A stretch of 64,000 nucleotides of DNA from Allium sativum. Taxonomy: Eukaryota > Streptophyta > Magnoliopsida > Asparagales > Amaryllidaceae. The notes beneath the pieces are model-generated. The model did not search any database, had not been told where the DNA came from, and saw nothing but the letters and a program-made list of their open reading frames with translations. Below, piece by piece: positions 32,640 through 46,253 of this stretch. The translations under genes and the position numbers were made by a program. Where the stretch lies: the NCBI GenBank assembly GCA_030737875.1, contig CM060912.1, positions 260,262,231 to 260,326,230 on the forward strand, in the 5' to 3' direction. The stretch's first letter is position 1, and each line of letters begins with the position of its first letter.

Positions 32640-32860
32640 TTAAAAGGCATGCTTTTTTAATTCCAAGGTTGGTACTCTCAAATTCTTCTTGAAAACAAAG
32701 TTTCTAAACATTCCATGATTATTTCCAAATCAAATACACAGTCTATAATGCAAATTCAAATACACAGTCTATAATACAAATCAAATACACAGTCTATAAT
32801 ACAAAGTTTCGAAAACAAAGTTTCTAAACATTCCATGATTATTTCCAAGGTTGGTACTCG
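32640..32860. repeat. Short local duplications
   Basis: AAATACACAGTCTATAAT occurs three times (about 32735-32800). ACAAAGTTTCTAAACATTCC plus ATGATTATTTCCAA occurs at about 32695 and 32815, and CCAAGGTTGGTACTC at about 32661 and 32846. No gene. Confidence 0.8.
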
Positions 32861-33426
32861 CTCATACCAGCCGGTTGTCTAACTCATGGTTTTATTTCCC
32901 TTTTACGACCTTAGGTGCTCATCAATGATAAATATATATGTATTCCTTGGAGATGCACATGCAGATTAGCAGGAGGCGACGTCTTATATTTTTACTTGTA
33001 TCTTTATTGTTTATTTCGCTGTATGACATCGTGGATCCTTGGTAGTATTAAGTATTCTTATTAGAGACAATTTATCAGTTTGAGTCCATTTATCCCTTGT
33101 ATAAACTCTGTTACCATACTGTATAATTGTATGAGCCTATGTACTATGATTCTATGGTTCATGTAATTATCACTATCTCGTCTATTTTATATTTGTGGTT
33201 GCTATTATTATATGTTATCTGATGCGTTGTGCGATATACAACAAGTTCTATGATAGCTTTTATTTTTCGTTTTCCCCTTTTTCTTCTTTTCTATTTTCTT
33301 CTTTCCTTTCCCTTGTCTCTTCTTCCTTTTTGTTTCTTTTTTTGATGATCGCTTTACATCAATACTAGTGCTTGTACAGTGCGACTTTTGGCTATGTGTA
33401 ACAGTGGTGTTTTGCGAGTCATCACA
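32861..33426 (+). repeat. Gypsy LTR relic, 3' part
   Basis: Diverged from the 3' part of the LTRs at 14394 and 21130: CTCATACCAG...TTGTCTAA, CTGATGCGTTGTGCGATATAC corresponding to CATGCGCTGTGAAACATTC, a TTTTCTTC-rich stretch, then GATGATCG...GTGTAACAGTGGTG and the end GTCATCACA. The 5' part is missing. The short minus-strand ORF over the CT-rich part is not a gene. Confidence 0.65.
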
Positions 33427-33973
33427 ATTTGTGTGTATGATAAATAAATAAGGGGAAGTATAGTTAAACATAAAATATTGGCATAAAGTTGAATATAAGA
33501 AATCTAGACTGTTGGATCTCTGCAAGAGTTCCACCATCCACATAAAGACAAACTATCCCAATGATGCACAATTTATGTATTAAATTATATGTCCTAATAG
33601 CTCCTAATAAACAATATAAATTTAATAACAAATAATATTTAAACAAATTTATATATTTTATAAAATTATTAACACTTTTTTTTTTAAAAATTTAGTGCAA
33701 TTTACATTGTCAAAAATGAAAAACATTTTCTAACTATAACTTCATGAAGAGTAACAAATGACTAGTAGATAATCATAAGATGAAATAAAGCAAAGCAATA
33801 ATAAAAGTATAAGAAAATCCAAATGTTATTGCCACAATAAAATAAATAATGTTATTCCTTTTCCTTAAAAATGCTAAGTTAGGTTAAAATGAAAAGCAAA
33901 AAAAGATGAAGAAGCCAACATGAGATAAATAACTATGCATGGAAAAGAATCATATAAAGTTCCCTATGCCTCA

Positions 33974-33989
33974 TTGGCACAATGGCATC
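33974..33989. other. Apparent hAT excision footprint
   Basis: TTGGCACAATGGCATC: two copies of the TTGGCATC target duplication, altered only at the three bases around the junction. The intact element still sits at the same place in copy A (30081-30358). Confidence 0.75.
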
Positions 33990-34123
33990 ACAGGTAAGAA
34001 ATCCCAAAGTTGACGCAACAATGATTTTTTTTGCATTTCCATGTTAGCGCTCATTTCTCATTTGTTTTTGGTATATGTGAACTATTTGACCTCTTGTTTA
34101 GTTTGTGAATGAATTATCGATAC

Positions 34124-34420
34124 TAGGGGTGTTACGGTTACAGCAACCATCAATTTTACCGTCAACCGTAACCGCAACCATTGTTAACGGTTAATAAATT
34201 TTATTACTGTTACCGTAACCATTAAACCGTTACCGCAACCATTACGATAAATTTACATTGTTATCCATAAATAATTCAAGTTCTAACTTTTTTTTCTTAA
34301 GAACTAGTTTGTTTATCTATGAAACAAACCATTTATCTGCATGTTGCCTATAAATAAAAACACAAATAATTTATACACATATTATTTCTCTAGCTTAAAT
34401 ATTGAAAAAACATATATATA
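34124..34420. mobile_element. Left part of a hAT-like MITE split by the Helitron
   Basis: Same insertion as 30501-30958, starting TAGGGGTGTTACGGTTAC after ATCGATAC. Its right part is at about 56765-56908. Confidence 0.88.
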
Positions 34421-34436
34421 TCTATTATCTATAATA

Positions 34437-37375
34437 GAAAATAGAATAGAGAAAATGCTGGTGTGGAATGCTTTGTTTTCTCATATATCTGACGTGTCAA
34501 TTCCACAGCGCATTTGCTTTTCCAGAATACGGAACGAGGCTTCCGAAATAATTCAAACACATCACACTAATTTCTGCGTTTTTTTCCCTCTCTGTGACTC
34601 TCCCTAAGTTGAAACCGTCAGGCTTCTTCCCCCTCTTTGTTCATTTTTTTCAGACTTCATTTTCATCCAATCCGACAATTTGTGGTTTCCCTCTTCCAAT
34701 CTGACCTTCAATTCTTCCCCTTCCTTCTAAACCATCTCCTCTACCCCTTAATTCCTTTGTTCACATCTGTCTACTATTACTCATCCAAGATTCTCAATTT
34801 CGACTGCTATTGCCACAAAGCCTTTTTAACTCCTCCGTTTTCCGTCGACATCCCTGCTTCCTTGCTCACCACTTCACTGGCAACCGCTTGGTTCAAGTTG
34901 TTGAATTTGCATCAACATTGGGATTCTTCAACAACTGCAGGTATTTTCCCCAAAATTTTCTCTTCTTCGACGATTATTTGTTTCCCTCTGTTCCCTACTT
35001 GTAACATTTATCATGGCGAATACGGTGTTAATATCTCCTAAATTCTATTCTACTTAAACGTTCGGTTTTCCCTTTTTATGTCTAATAAATCTATTTTTTC
35101 TACCAATTTCCAAAAAAAGTCATGCCAGTTTTTCAAATATGTTGTTACTCTGAAATATGTACTCATAGGAAGAACCATACCACAAGACTATTCTTACTGT
35201 ACTGGCCTTCTGAAATATGTTATCTGTACTGTTGCATTCAATTAAAGGATACGTTTACTAAATTTTGTGCCAGACATTGACTGAATGATTATTATATCTG
35301 CAGCTATAGATTAATAGTGTTAAGTAAGCACATTTTATGCATCACTGTTTTAATTTGGGGTAGTAGTAGAAAATTTGATATGCTTAATCATGTTCTATTC
35401 CACCTTTCATCATTATTCAGTTACTTTCCATTCTCCATCTAAAACTGAAACCGTCTGTAAAACAGTTTTTATTTCCCCTCATTTTCCATTTTCCCTATCG
35501 TGAACAACTTTTCTTCTACCTCTTCTAACCACAAATTTTCATTCTGCTGGACCATTCTTAGTATTTTTATTTTATTTCATTTTTTTTGCGCAGACCAAGT
35601 GAATGAAATGGTTCATATCGGCGATTTGGCGACGGATTGCCCATTCACGAAGCGTAGAAGTCAGATCAGTCAAAGCGTTTTGCTTTGACGACGAAGCTTT
35701 TTTTTTCGAAAACAAGGTTTGTTGGTACTTTTACTTCTTATCGTTTATTAGTTATGGCTAGATCTGTTGTGGATGGTAAAGGTGTTATATTTCCCAAAAG
35801 GATTGCATATGTGCGAAGGCATCACAATTTAGAGGCTATCAGCAACAAGGTAGTCATGAATTGCTTCGTTACTTTCTTAGTGGATTGGAATTACAGGAGA
35901 TTAATGCAAGAAAACTGGAGAAAGATGGTTCTGATGAAGTTGATAATAGTAAGGCTAATAATTAATTTGTTAACTGGCATTATTTTGTTTGCGTACATGA
36001 TTGTTGCTGCCTTCCTTCTAATTATTTTCCTGTTGAAATAAAAAAACAAAGTCAAACTAATACTAAGTTACTTATATTTGTGATTATGCATGGTTACGTA
36101 TAGTAAAAAATAGAAAATTAAAGATGGGGATTATGCATGAAAGACATATAGTTAAAAACATATTTATCTTCTACAAGGGCTTGATTTAATTCAAAATTTA
36201 TCTGATAGTAGACCAGCACTCTACAATACCTTGGGAGCACTGCACTGCCACTGCATGGTTGTCTCCTAACTGCCAACCCTAAATCTGCCCATCATCTGAA
36301 GGTATCGACAAACTAAGGTTAGTACCTCTTTCTCTGTTTTTCGAACTATTAGTCGCAGTACATTGTGTAGCATAATTCCACTTTTTGGCCCCAATTTACT
36401 TATTGAAAACCTAAGCATCACTTATATTTTGAAGAAATTGTAAGTCTTGAAATTGGTTTTTCTCTTTCGATAGTTTATTCTTCCTCTACCGTTTTTCTCT
36501 ACTTGGATTTGCTCGATTTTGTTTTGATTGCTGGTTACTTTCCACTGGTTGACGTAATTTTTCGACAGTTGCAAGCGATTGTTTAGAATTTAAAACTTGG
36601 TAAATTCATGCGTTCATTTACATGGAAAACAATGGTAGATTATGATAAAATTTCATAGAAACCAACAAATAGATGGTATAAAATTAAAGTTTGTTACCAC
36701 AATCAATTTTTTTAAAATGCGTGCAGCATATAAGATTATTTGTGGTGCATATGTTTGTATTTTTATTATCAGTATATAGTTGCTATTTAATGTGATACAT
36801 ATCATTGTGGATACACAAAATTTGTGCTTCCATGTTTAAAACTCTATGTGACATGATGCAGAATTGTGACTGATTTATAAATGTTAACAGGCAAATGATT
36901 AAACAGAAATGGTTGAAAATCTTAATGATACATCAATTTTTTTTCCTGTCTATTTGTTGGACAACTTGATGGATTATCACTGTATTTAAATATACATATA
37001 CAGAAATTTCGACAATCTCTTTTGTATCTAAGTTGTTTTTTCTTCTCATACATTTTCATATGCAAGTTTTAGGATGGAAGTTAGCTATGGGCTCTGTCTA
37101 CATATAACAGTAATTTTTTTTAATGTTACTATACTGCGACCTATTTAGTATTTGAGTAAAGTGCGCAATACAAAGGCATTAGTATATGCCATTTTTTGAT
37201 AGAATGGTGAAGACAAAAATTATTAAAAATAGCATTTATATAGTACACGTTATTGATACTCCATAATTGTATTGCGTAGATAATATTTCCATCCCTTGCC
37301 TAAAACTTTGTATCCACACATGATTTTCTTTTAATTTTTTTAATGTTTCTACAAAATCTGGGATGTAGTAACTGT
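34437..37375. other. Helitron body, left part
   Basis: CT-rich then AT-rich. Exon-like traces: an acceptor TTTTGCGCAG at 35585-35594 followed by QVNEMVHIGDLATDCPFTKR; MARSVVDGKGVIFPKRIAYV then RRHHNLEAISNK before GTAGTC (about 35755-35851); EINARKLEKDGSDEVDNSK (about 35900-35955). I do not recognise them, and they may be captured fragments or chance. Confidence 0.3.
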
Positions 37376-37383
37376 AGTAAGTC

Positions 37384-37915
37384 CAATGTTTTAAAACACC
37401 AAAGGCGTACGAGAGGCGTTTTCAGGTCTGTGAGGCGAGGCGTAAGCCTCGAAGCATTAAGGCGTAAGCCTTTCAGGTAGAGAAAAAGCGCAATACATAT
37501 ACTTAATTTTTAACCACTTTCATGCAACATTTCGTTTGTTCATTTTAAATTAACCTAGCCAACAATAGAAATTAGGAACCAACTAAACTAGGGCTTTTCG
37601 GGTAAGCCTACATTAATTCAAAATGTTTGTCTACACATATTATACAATCTTTTTTTTCCATTAAATAATTAAAGTTTAACGACATTTATCTGTGTCAATA
37701 TCTGCAATTAAAGATAAACAGGTTTTTAAGTCATATGCCTCAACTGCTTGAGGCGTGCGAATCGTAAGCTTTATGTGTTTTGTATGCCTCAAATTTTTTA
37801 GGCATAAGTTTTAGAGGTGAAAAACCTTTTGGAATAAGCCTCAAGGCGTTTTATCTCTTATTTCTTCGAGGCGAGCCTTGAGGCGAGTATCGAGACGGGT
37901 TTTTTTAAAATAATT
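37384..37915. mobile_element. Second copy of the 783-1481 MITE family
   Basis: It starts CAATGTTTTAAAACACC and ends with a decayed TTTTTTTAAAATAATT. The target duplication AGTAAGTC / AGTAAGCC (37376-37383, 37916-37923) has one mismatch. The subterminal AGGCGTAAGCC words are shared with the first copy, but the palindrome array is absent. Confidence 0.8.
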
Positions 37916-37923
37916 AGTAAGCC

Positions 37924-40900
37924 TAAATAATAATTTTATATTTTCTGCTATAAAAGGTGGAAAGTAATAACAACAACTAGAGAACCAAATTTAGACCGTC
38001 AAATGTCCAAATAAAAGTACACAGAAATGGACACAGTGATTGTGATTCATGTGGAGAGCACATCAAATATGGTGTATATACTTTTCCTATCAATATGCAG
38101 GGTATGATTTTCTCATCATAACTCTATAAATCTCAAATTATATCCATAATAAAAGTTGAAAGGCGGAACTCTGCTTGGCGTTCTAACTGCACATGTATGA
38201 TTATTGTAAACCGAAAATGCAAGTTGGGTTTAAAATTCAAGTGTTATTGGTAATGTGCAGTCGATCAACCATTTGGTAAAAAATCATGACGGAGACATGT
38301 TGTGTTGCAGGATATCAAACCCAGAAGAGTCCAGGATGTGCATGTTTTGAAGTTCAAACTTTGTTTGCGGAATAATAACAGTTTGACTATTATAACTTTA
38401 CCCTTCCAGCGAGCAAATTTTGCTATTTATACGATTGTAAGTTTGCGACTGACCTGCAATGTTAAGACACGATAATAACGTTAATGTCAATAATTCAAAT
38501 ACATATCATCATCAGTCATAAAAAATATATTCTACATTGAATAAACTAATTAGGATATCAGGGAAACTTATCGTGTATATCTGATATATATCTATCCATG
38601 ATGACGAAAATGATGTTCACGTGCAGTTGTTTGAATTCATATACAGAAAGCTGGTTGTGCATTTACGCTTATAATTACAAGTGCAGTAGAACTAAGTCTG
38701 ATAAACGGACATACCAGACTAAGTTTGAATGTTAATGAAACTAGAAATAGTGCTAGAGATATGCAAGGGTCCATATATGTAAGGACGGAAATTCTCATAC
38801 GGAATTCGCTGGTAACAGTAATTGCTTTATTTTTAAAATTTTGAATTTAGGTAGGAAATCATGTAAGATTGCATATGTTTTTGTTATAGCTTAGATGCAT
38901 TTGGCTTAATGACAATTTATATTCCTTCTACCTGGAAAATGTGTGCCATTAAAGCTTTAAGCTGAATTGAAGATAAATTTTCTTGGACTGGCACCTTTTA
39001 AAAAAATCGAATGAGAGGTGAACAGCTACATGAACTTTTTACCTAATGGTATACAATTTTGGACGTTTATTTTTACCTGTTATAGCATTATTGAACTAAG
39101 GCAAATAGGTTAGAAATCGATGGAAGTCAGTGTTATGAAATTTCATTATTATAGAACCTCAAGTGAAAGGTTTTACTATCTGTTCTTTCTTTCTAGCACT
39201 GAGAACAAGTGCTGATCCTATTTTCTATGACTACCTTCCAATGAAAAGGGTCAAGATGGAAGGATGATTCAAATGACCACATCTGAGGTGGTTTATACTT
39301 TATATATGCTTAACGATTGCTAAACACAAAAGCAGGTTGTCTAGCTATAAGTGGTATGTCGTTGCACTAATTTTCCAACTTACTCAATTATTATTTTTCA
39401 TGTATGTTTTTACATACACAAATCTGGGCTACATCTTACCTCTCATGCTACACCAATTATATTTTCCTGTTTAATTTTTACACATACATATCCTTCAATT
39501 TTGTATTTTGAATCACTCCAACCATTGTATATACATACAAACAAGGTAATAAGTTACACCATAATAAACATATTGCATCTTGGCAAAAGTAGTCATTTTT
39601 ATTTAGTGATATCTGTTTTTCTGTTGCAATCCCAATAAGGTTAACATATTTCAGTGACTACCAACTTCTGTATACTGTTATGAGGTTTTGTAGGTGTAAC
39701 TCTTCAAACTGAAATATTTACTACATAGCTTGCATAGGGCAGAGCAATCATCCACATTGTGCACTATATCCTATTCAATATATGTCACTATTATTTTTCT
39801 AAGGGAATGCACATATATCTGTATGAGGATTAATTAGTATTAATTCTAAACAAAATGGTTTTACTGTAAATAAAATATAGGTAATTGGTACAAGAGCATT
39901 AATATTACACATACCGTTGTAAAAAGAAATGGATGAAGATATGTAAGGCATGAATATGTTGTATCCCACACTACTTATGTGTTCATACAACCATGCTATT
40001 AAGTAAAAAGAATTCTAGACAAGATATCTTTGATTTCCCATACTGGTATCATCCATGTCATTATACTTAAATCTCACTTTATCGAATGATTCTATTATTA
40101 TATACTTCCTCAACTGAAATCATGTGAATTGTATATTAAGGTAACCATATCTTTATTGCTACATTCTCAGGCTGACCATATGGGATATGTTATGGTAGTT
40201 TAGATAGAGGAATGTACTCAGTTGACTGACTTCTGATGTTGCTGAAAAGGTATGGGTTAACTGAAAATATTAATCTGCCTATTATTCATAGTTACAATGA
40301 ATTGGTGCTTTAATGTCCCATGCTGTGCAAAAACTGAATATAAACATACACTCATATATTGTCTATGCACCCCTTTTTATATTGTAGTGCCTTTATCATT
40401 GTTTTACTTTTATATGCATCCAATGTTTATAATTTAAATAAGCAAGTATACACCATCAACACTTCAAAGCACAAGACCAGTATTTGCAACAATCACTTTT
40501 AAATAAAAAATCTGAATCAAACATGTGTGAACTAAGATTTATACAACTCCTTATTATCATATTTATGGAATTTGACTACTGCCTCCTCAAGTATTAAAAT
40601 TGCACCAATCGTTTAGTTGATCGTTAAATCCTTAACCATACCCAATAATTGCAGATAACTTAAATAATTTAACGACGACTTATTTTTAATAGATAAATTA
40701 TGCGTACATGCACAAATAATGGTTTTATTGGCACTGACTTCATACAATGGATGATTACCAATTGTCGATGTGCAGACTAATTTGGTATATATATTTCATA
40801 CTATGATAGATTATCACATTCATAAGCATGTTTATATATTGGTTTTAGTTTTGTATACGAACGATTATATGCAGGAAATTTAAGATGATGGGTTATCGGC

Positions 40901-41770
40901 TCTAAAGCAGTAGAAACAGTTCAAGTAATCACAAACCACTTCCGCCTCTCGAAGCCCCATCCGATCACATGTATAAGTGCAGTTTAAGAGAAAACTTCTT
41001 CACATGTATCGCCGGACATCATTACAGATTTATGCCAGTCAAGGGGATTGTAGAAGGAAAATTTTGTGTTGTACACTACATCGTCAAATACTCTTTTGCA
41101 ACGGGATCTTGCCGAACATAAGCCAAACATTTCGCCAAATATAGGTCAGGAAGGTACATGGTAGGAATGTTAATTATTTTATGTATGTACGTACATGTAG
41201 TGTTCACTGTTATTTATTGTATTCAGTTACACCATGGGATAGGGCACAGCGCATGCACGCCGTTTAAACAAAAAAATTGAACAACATGACGCAAGGTAAG
41301 CTATTTCAGTTATTTTCATATCCCGTAAGAATCGTAGCTAACCATTTTTTTCAGTTCCATAAACTCTCAAATTTTGTAAGGCCTCTTTGTATCAAAGTAT
41401 GCAAGGTGTTAAATAAACATTTAACACCGGTATGGGCGATGTACATCAGTGTATTGGACGACACAGTTCTGGCGCATGAACTGTTACCGTATGAAAACAA
41501 AATAAAAACAGCAGTAGTACCTGTACGACTGCTGTGATAAGAACATCTTTTGTGTCCGTGGTTTTGTGTCTGTAGGAAATGAGCATGATACGGTAGGCAT
41601 TCAGTTGACCAACCCGTTGGTTGAAGGTGTTTAAGATTTAATTAGCATATTGTTTTTAAAGTTCATATAATGAACTATGTACGTATTCTTTTGGTACTAA
41701 CAGAAAATCCTGTTGGTAATAACAAAAAATTCAATATTCTGCATATATTTTTGTTACTTGCATCTATTTC
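37924..41770. other. Helitron body, middle part
   Basis: About 3.8 kb of AT-rich, intron-like sequence with no ORF that I can support. Between 40900 and 41130 it is locally GC-richer. The last five bases (ATTTC) are the target duplication of the copia element. Confidence 0.5.
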
Positions 41771-42181
41771 TGTTAGCAAAAATTCTCAAGTTGAATTGGA
41801 TAGCAAGTGAAAATGAGAGATTGTTTTTAAAAGAGGAAGTGGAACTTTGTTACAAACTTAAAACTTTGCTTACAAATTTTTTGCTTGGTTACAAATGAAG
41901 TACTCCACTCCTATTTATAGTAGTTTACATCTCAATTGTATGGTTGAGATGTATTTGATCCTATGGTATACAATTCCTCTCTAGAACTTTCATACAAAAA
42001 TATCTTATACATTTCTCTAGAGAAGAAAACTCTAGAACCTATTTATTTTATTACAATATGAGTAGATAATTCTAAATCTCCCTTCCACTAGATATTTCTC
42101 ATGCTCTAGATTTCTCTTTAGCTCTTCTTCTTTATTTGTAGCCCAAACCAATAGCCCAAAGTCAAGTTTAATTTTTCAACA
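41771..42181 (-). repeat. 3' LTR of the copia element
   Basis: 411 bases, TGTTAGCAAAAATTCTC...TTTTTCAACA as read on the plus strand. The small plus-strand ORF inside also appears in the other LTR and is not a gene. Confidence 0.95.
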
Positions 42182-45100
42182 TCCCCTCGTAAACTTGACT
42201 TTGTCACTCCAAGCGTCTCTCGTAGTCTTTGAAAGTCTTCATACTTCAACGCTTTTATAAAAATATCTGCTACTTGTTCTTTTGAGTTGATATACTTTGC
42301 TTGTACTTCCTTTGTGGCAATCCTCTCTCGAATAAAGTGATAACGTGTATCGATGTGTGAACTCCGTTCATGGAAGACGGGATTCTTGGCTAGAGCGATA
42401 GCCGACTTGTTATCCATGTAAATCTCTGTTGCATTATACTGTGGCATGTGCAACTCCTTCAACAAATCTCGAAGCCAAATAGCATGACGAACACAAGTTG
42501 AAGCAGCAACATATTCAGCTTCACAACTGGAAAGCGTCACGATCGGTTGCTTCTTTGAACTCCAGGTGAAAGCTGTATCTCCCATAAAGAAGACAAAACC
42601 AGTTGTGCTTTTACGATCATCAACATCTCCAGCCCAATCGCTATCACTGTAACCAATCAACTTAAAATTGTTAGAACTTGAATATAATAAACCAAAATCA
42701 GTGGTACCTCTAATGTATCGAAGAATCCTTTTCGCAATCTTCAAGTGTGATGTTGTAGGAGCTTCCATATAGCGGCTAATGAATCCAACACCATAAAGTA
42801 TATCGGGCCTTGTGCATGTGAGATATCTCAAGCTACCAACCAGACTCTTGAATAATGTAGGATCGACTTCTTCTTCGTTAGTGTATTTCGAGAGCTTTGT
42901 CCCACATTCTATCAGGGTACTTACTGGCTTACTTCCATCCATCTTAAATTTCTTCAATATTTCCTTTGTATATGTTTCTTGTGAAATAAATATGCCGTGT
43001 TCACTTTGAGTTACTTGGATGCCAAGATAATATGACATGAGTCCGATATCCGTCATTTCAAATATTAAACTCATCTCCTTCTTAAAATCCTCAAATGCTT
43101 TTGGATTATTGCCAGTAAAAATCAAATCATCCACGTACAAACATACAATCAAGATATCTCCACTTTGATTTGTTTTTACGTAAAGAGCATGTTCATGGGG
43201 GCATTTTATAAAGTTATTTTGTAGAAAATATTTATCAATTCTAGTATTCCATGCTCTAGGGGCTTGTTTCAAACCATAAAGTGCTTTTTTCAATTTTAAG
43301 ACTTTACCTTCATGTCCTTTAATTTTATAGCCAGGTGGTTGCTCCACATAAACTTCTTCTAATTTACCATTTAAGAAAGCTGATTTTACATCCATTTGAT
43401 ATATTTTCCATTTGTTTTGGGCTGCTAAAGAGATTAGTAATCTTATAGTTTCTAAGCGAGCAACGGGAGCAAATACCTCTTCATAATCTATACCTGATCT
43501 TTGCTTGTATCCCTTGGCTACCAATCTAGCTTTATATCTTTCAACTTCTCCTTTAGCGTTCTTCTTTACTTTGTACACCCATTTTACTCCAATAGCTTTG
43601 TGTCCTTTTGGCAAATTAGCTAGCTCCCATGTATCATTCTTCACAATGGCTTTGATTTCTTCATCCATAGCACTTCTCCATCTTTTGTCTTCTTTTGCTA
43701 CTTCGTAATCTATTGGCTCACAATTTGCAAAAAGACAAAATAAGGTAATATCATCAGAAAGTGGTGTTACCTCATATAGTTCTTGTAATGATCTCATATG
43801 TGGGACCCTTTCACTTGAGCTTTCTTCTTGTGGAGATTCTTCTTGAGTGCTTGATGGAGATGACGGTGTTGGACTAGTTGGCTCTTCTTGCACATCATTG
43901 ATTTCTTCTTCTTCGTAAAAGGGGAGGAAATTATAATCTTCTTCTTGTGTGCTCCAATTCCAAGTGTTTTCTTCATCAAACTCCACATCTCGACTAACCA
44001 CAACTTTTCCATTTACCGGATTATATAACTTATATCCTTTTGCCCGCGGGTCATAGCCAATGAAGATGTATTTTTCACTTTTATCATCTAACTTGGAGCG
44101 TCTTTGGTCCGGCACATGGGCATATGCAATGCTTCCGAAAACTTTCAAGTGAGACATACATGGTTTTCTACCACTCCATGCTTCTTCGGGGGTTTTGTTC
44201 CACAAACTCCGAGTTGGAGAGCGATTTGCTAAATATACCGCGCATTCGATGGCTTCGGCCCAAAACTCTTTAGGAACATTTTTGCTCTTTAGCATGCTTC
44301 GTGCCATGTTGAGAAGAGATCTATTCTTCCTTTCCACAACCCCATTTTGTTGTGGAGTATACTGGACGGTTAAGGGACGGTGAATTCCATTTTCTTCACA
44401 AAATTTCTCAAATTCTTTGGAGGTAAATTCCCCACCTCGGTCGGACCTCATGGCTTTTATCTTATAACCACTTTCATTTTCTACAAAAGCTTTGAATTTC
44501 TTAAAAGCATCAAAGACATCAGACTTTTGTTTAAGAAAATAGGCCCAAGTTTTTCTACTATAATCATCAATAAATAAAGCAAAGTAATTACTTTTTCCAA
44601 GTGAACACGGTTTTATTGGACCACAAATATCAGTGTGAATCAACTCTAATGGTTCTCTAGCCCTTGTGTTGGACTCTTTTGGAAAACTTTTCCTTGATTG
44701 TTTTCCAAATAAGCACCCTTCGCATAGTTGATTCATATTATCAATTCGTGGTAAGCCTTTCACCATGTTTTTATTCTTTAACAACTTCAAACCCCCAAAA
44801 TTAAGATGTCCAAATCTTAAGTGCCAAAGCCATGATGAATCTTTATAGCATGATTTTAAGCATTTCACAATACCGTTTGAAATATGAAGTGGAAACATTC
44901 TATTTTTCGACATCTCTACTTTAGCAACCAAATTTCCTTTAGCATCTTTCATGGAAAGGCTATGATTTTTCATATGAATATCATATCCTTTTTCTAAAAG
45001 TTGCCCCAAGCTTAGAATGTTACTTTTCATATTAGGCACATAATATACATTAGAGATAAAGTCTTGTTTTCCATTTTTCAAGAAAATTGATATTTTTCCT

Positions 45101-45225
45101 TTTCCCTTAACGGGAATTTTGGATTCATCACCAAAATGAATGTTTCCACTTACCGATTCATCAAGCTCCGTGAACATATTCCTTCTTCCACACATATGAT
45201 TGCTTGCCCCCGTATCCAAATATCA
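42118..45225 (-). pseudogene. Copia pol: protease, integrase, RT, RNase H
   Basis: About 1030 codons are open on the minus strand, beginning right after an in-frame TGA (45225-45223) that replaces Trp in the usual [12 protein letters not shown]. Residues are counted from that TTG. Protease DTGASNHM at 2-9. Integrase zinc finger HLRFGHLNF...CEGCLFGKQ at about 130-178, catalytic core HTDICGPI / RSDRGGEF / [12 protein letters not shown] from about 545 ([34 protein letters not shown]) with the catalytic [11 protein letters not shown] at about 715. RNase H from about 890 ([29 protein letters not shown]). All catalytic residues I can check are present. The chain is full length for the family except for the stop that separates it from gag. 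Confidence 0.95.
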
Positions 45226-46220
45226 TGTGTTAGTATCACCACTTTCATCTCCTTTATGTGCCAAGAGTAGTGTAGGATATTCTTCCTCTTCTTTTGCAAA
45301 GTTAGATCTCTCTAGTACTTTATTAGAAGTAAATCTACATTCGGAAGCAAAATGCCCAAATTTATCACAATTATAACATTTAATTTGTGATTTATCATAC
45401 CTTGGCCTTCCATTTTGTTTCATGTTTCCTCCTCTTCCTCGACCTCTTGTAGCATATGTGTTTTGGCTTCTCTCCTCTTTATTGAAAGATTTTAACCACC
45501 TCTTCCATAGCTTTGGCCTCGACCCCTTCCTCTTTGGCTATGACCTCTTATAATTCTTTCATTCTCTCTCGAGGTGAGTTTGGTTTGAAGAGCTTGCTCT
45601 AATGGCTCTTCCTTAACCCTTTTCTTTAATTTTTCTTCATGGGCTTGAAGCGATCCCATGAGTTGATCAACGGTCATGGATTCTAGATCTTTAGATTCTT
45701 CAATAGCTACTACTATATAATCGAATTTTGAATCTAAAGATCGTAGAATTTTCTCAACCACTCTAGAGTCTTCCAATTTTTCACCATATCTTTTCATTTG
45801 ATTTACTAAAAATAAAACTCGTGAAAAATAATCATCAATCGATTCGGTTGATTTCATATGTAGAGCTTCAAACTCACCTCGCATAGTTTGTAGTCTTATC
45901 TTCTTCACTTTATCAATGCCCTTGAATGCATTCTCCAAAATCTCCCATGCTTCCTTACTACTTTTTGCACTTGCCACCTTCTCAAACATTGATTCATCCA
46001 AACCTTGATAAATGAGAGTAAGAGCCTTTCGGTCCTTCTTTCTTGTATCCGTTAATTTATCCCTTTGATTTTGGGATAAAGTGGTGATGTCGACGGGTTC
46101 AACATACCCATTTTCAACGATATCCCACACATCTTGTGATCCAAGCAACGCCTTCATGCGAATACTCCAATTATCATATTACTCCTTCTTTAGCAATGGA
46201 ACTTGAAATGGTGTCGCCAT
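45223..46220 (-). pseudogene. Copia gag with a stop and a frameshift
   Basis: The natural start is the ATG at 46220-46218 (MATPFQVPLLKKE), followed by an in-frame TAA at 46181-46179. The frame then reads [20 protein letters not shown] and the UBN2-type gag domain ([40 protein letters not shown]). After [13 protein letters not shown] a stop at about 45492 marks a frameshift. The next frame carries the rest with an intact zinc knuckle, CYNCDKFGHFASEC (about 45378-45337), and runs to the TGA before protease. With only these lesions in about 1 kb, the copy is recent but cannot make its own full polyprotein. Confidence 0.92.
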
Positions 46221-46240
46221 ATTTTTTAACCAACGACCTA

Positions 46241-46253
46241 GCTCTGATACCAA
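46241..46253 (-). promoter_or_regulatory. Primer-binding site (initiator Met tRNA)
   Basis: Minus-strand TTGGTATCAGAGC directly next to the 5' LTR. Confidence 0.93.

Larger units (their letters stand above)
33411..34420. repeat. Duplicated unit, copy A' (left part)
   Basis: Matches copy A from 29514 to about 30795 with scattered substitutions. It is interrupted at 34420|34421 by the Helitron within the (CATA)TATA stretch that copy A reads as CATATATTTTTTCATG, and resumes at 56708. Confidence 0.92.

Noticed and set aside
34637..35041. 134-codon ORF near the Helitron left end
   Set aside because: Low-complexity Phe/Leu/Ser composition from CT-rich DNA; a possible donor after NNCR near 34940 is not enough to call a gene fragment.
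40890..41130. Possible fragment of an Argonaute N-terminal domain (VQVITNHFRL, then KENFVLYT with stops between)
   Set aside because: Only about ten residues look similar, and in-frame stops separate the pieces. It is too weak without a search.
42812..44577. Plus-strand ORFs across the copia pol
   Set aside because: Antisense shadows of a long, domain-rich minus-strand frame.
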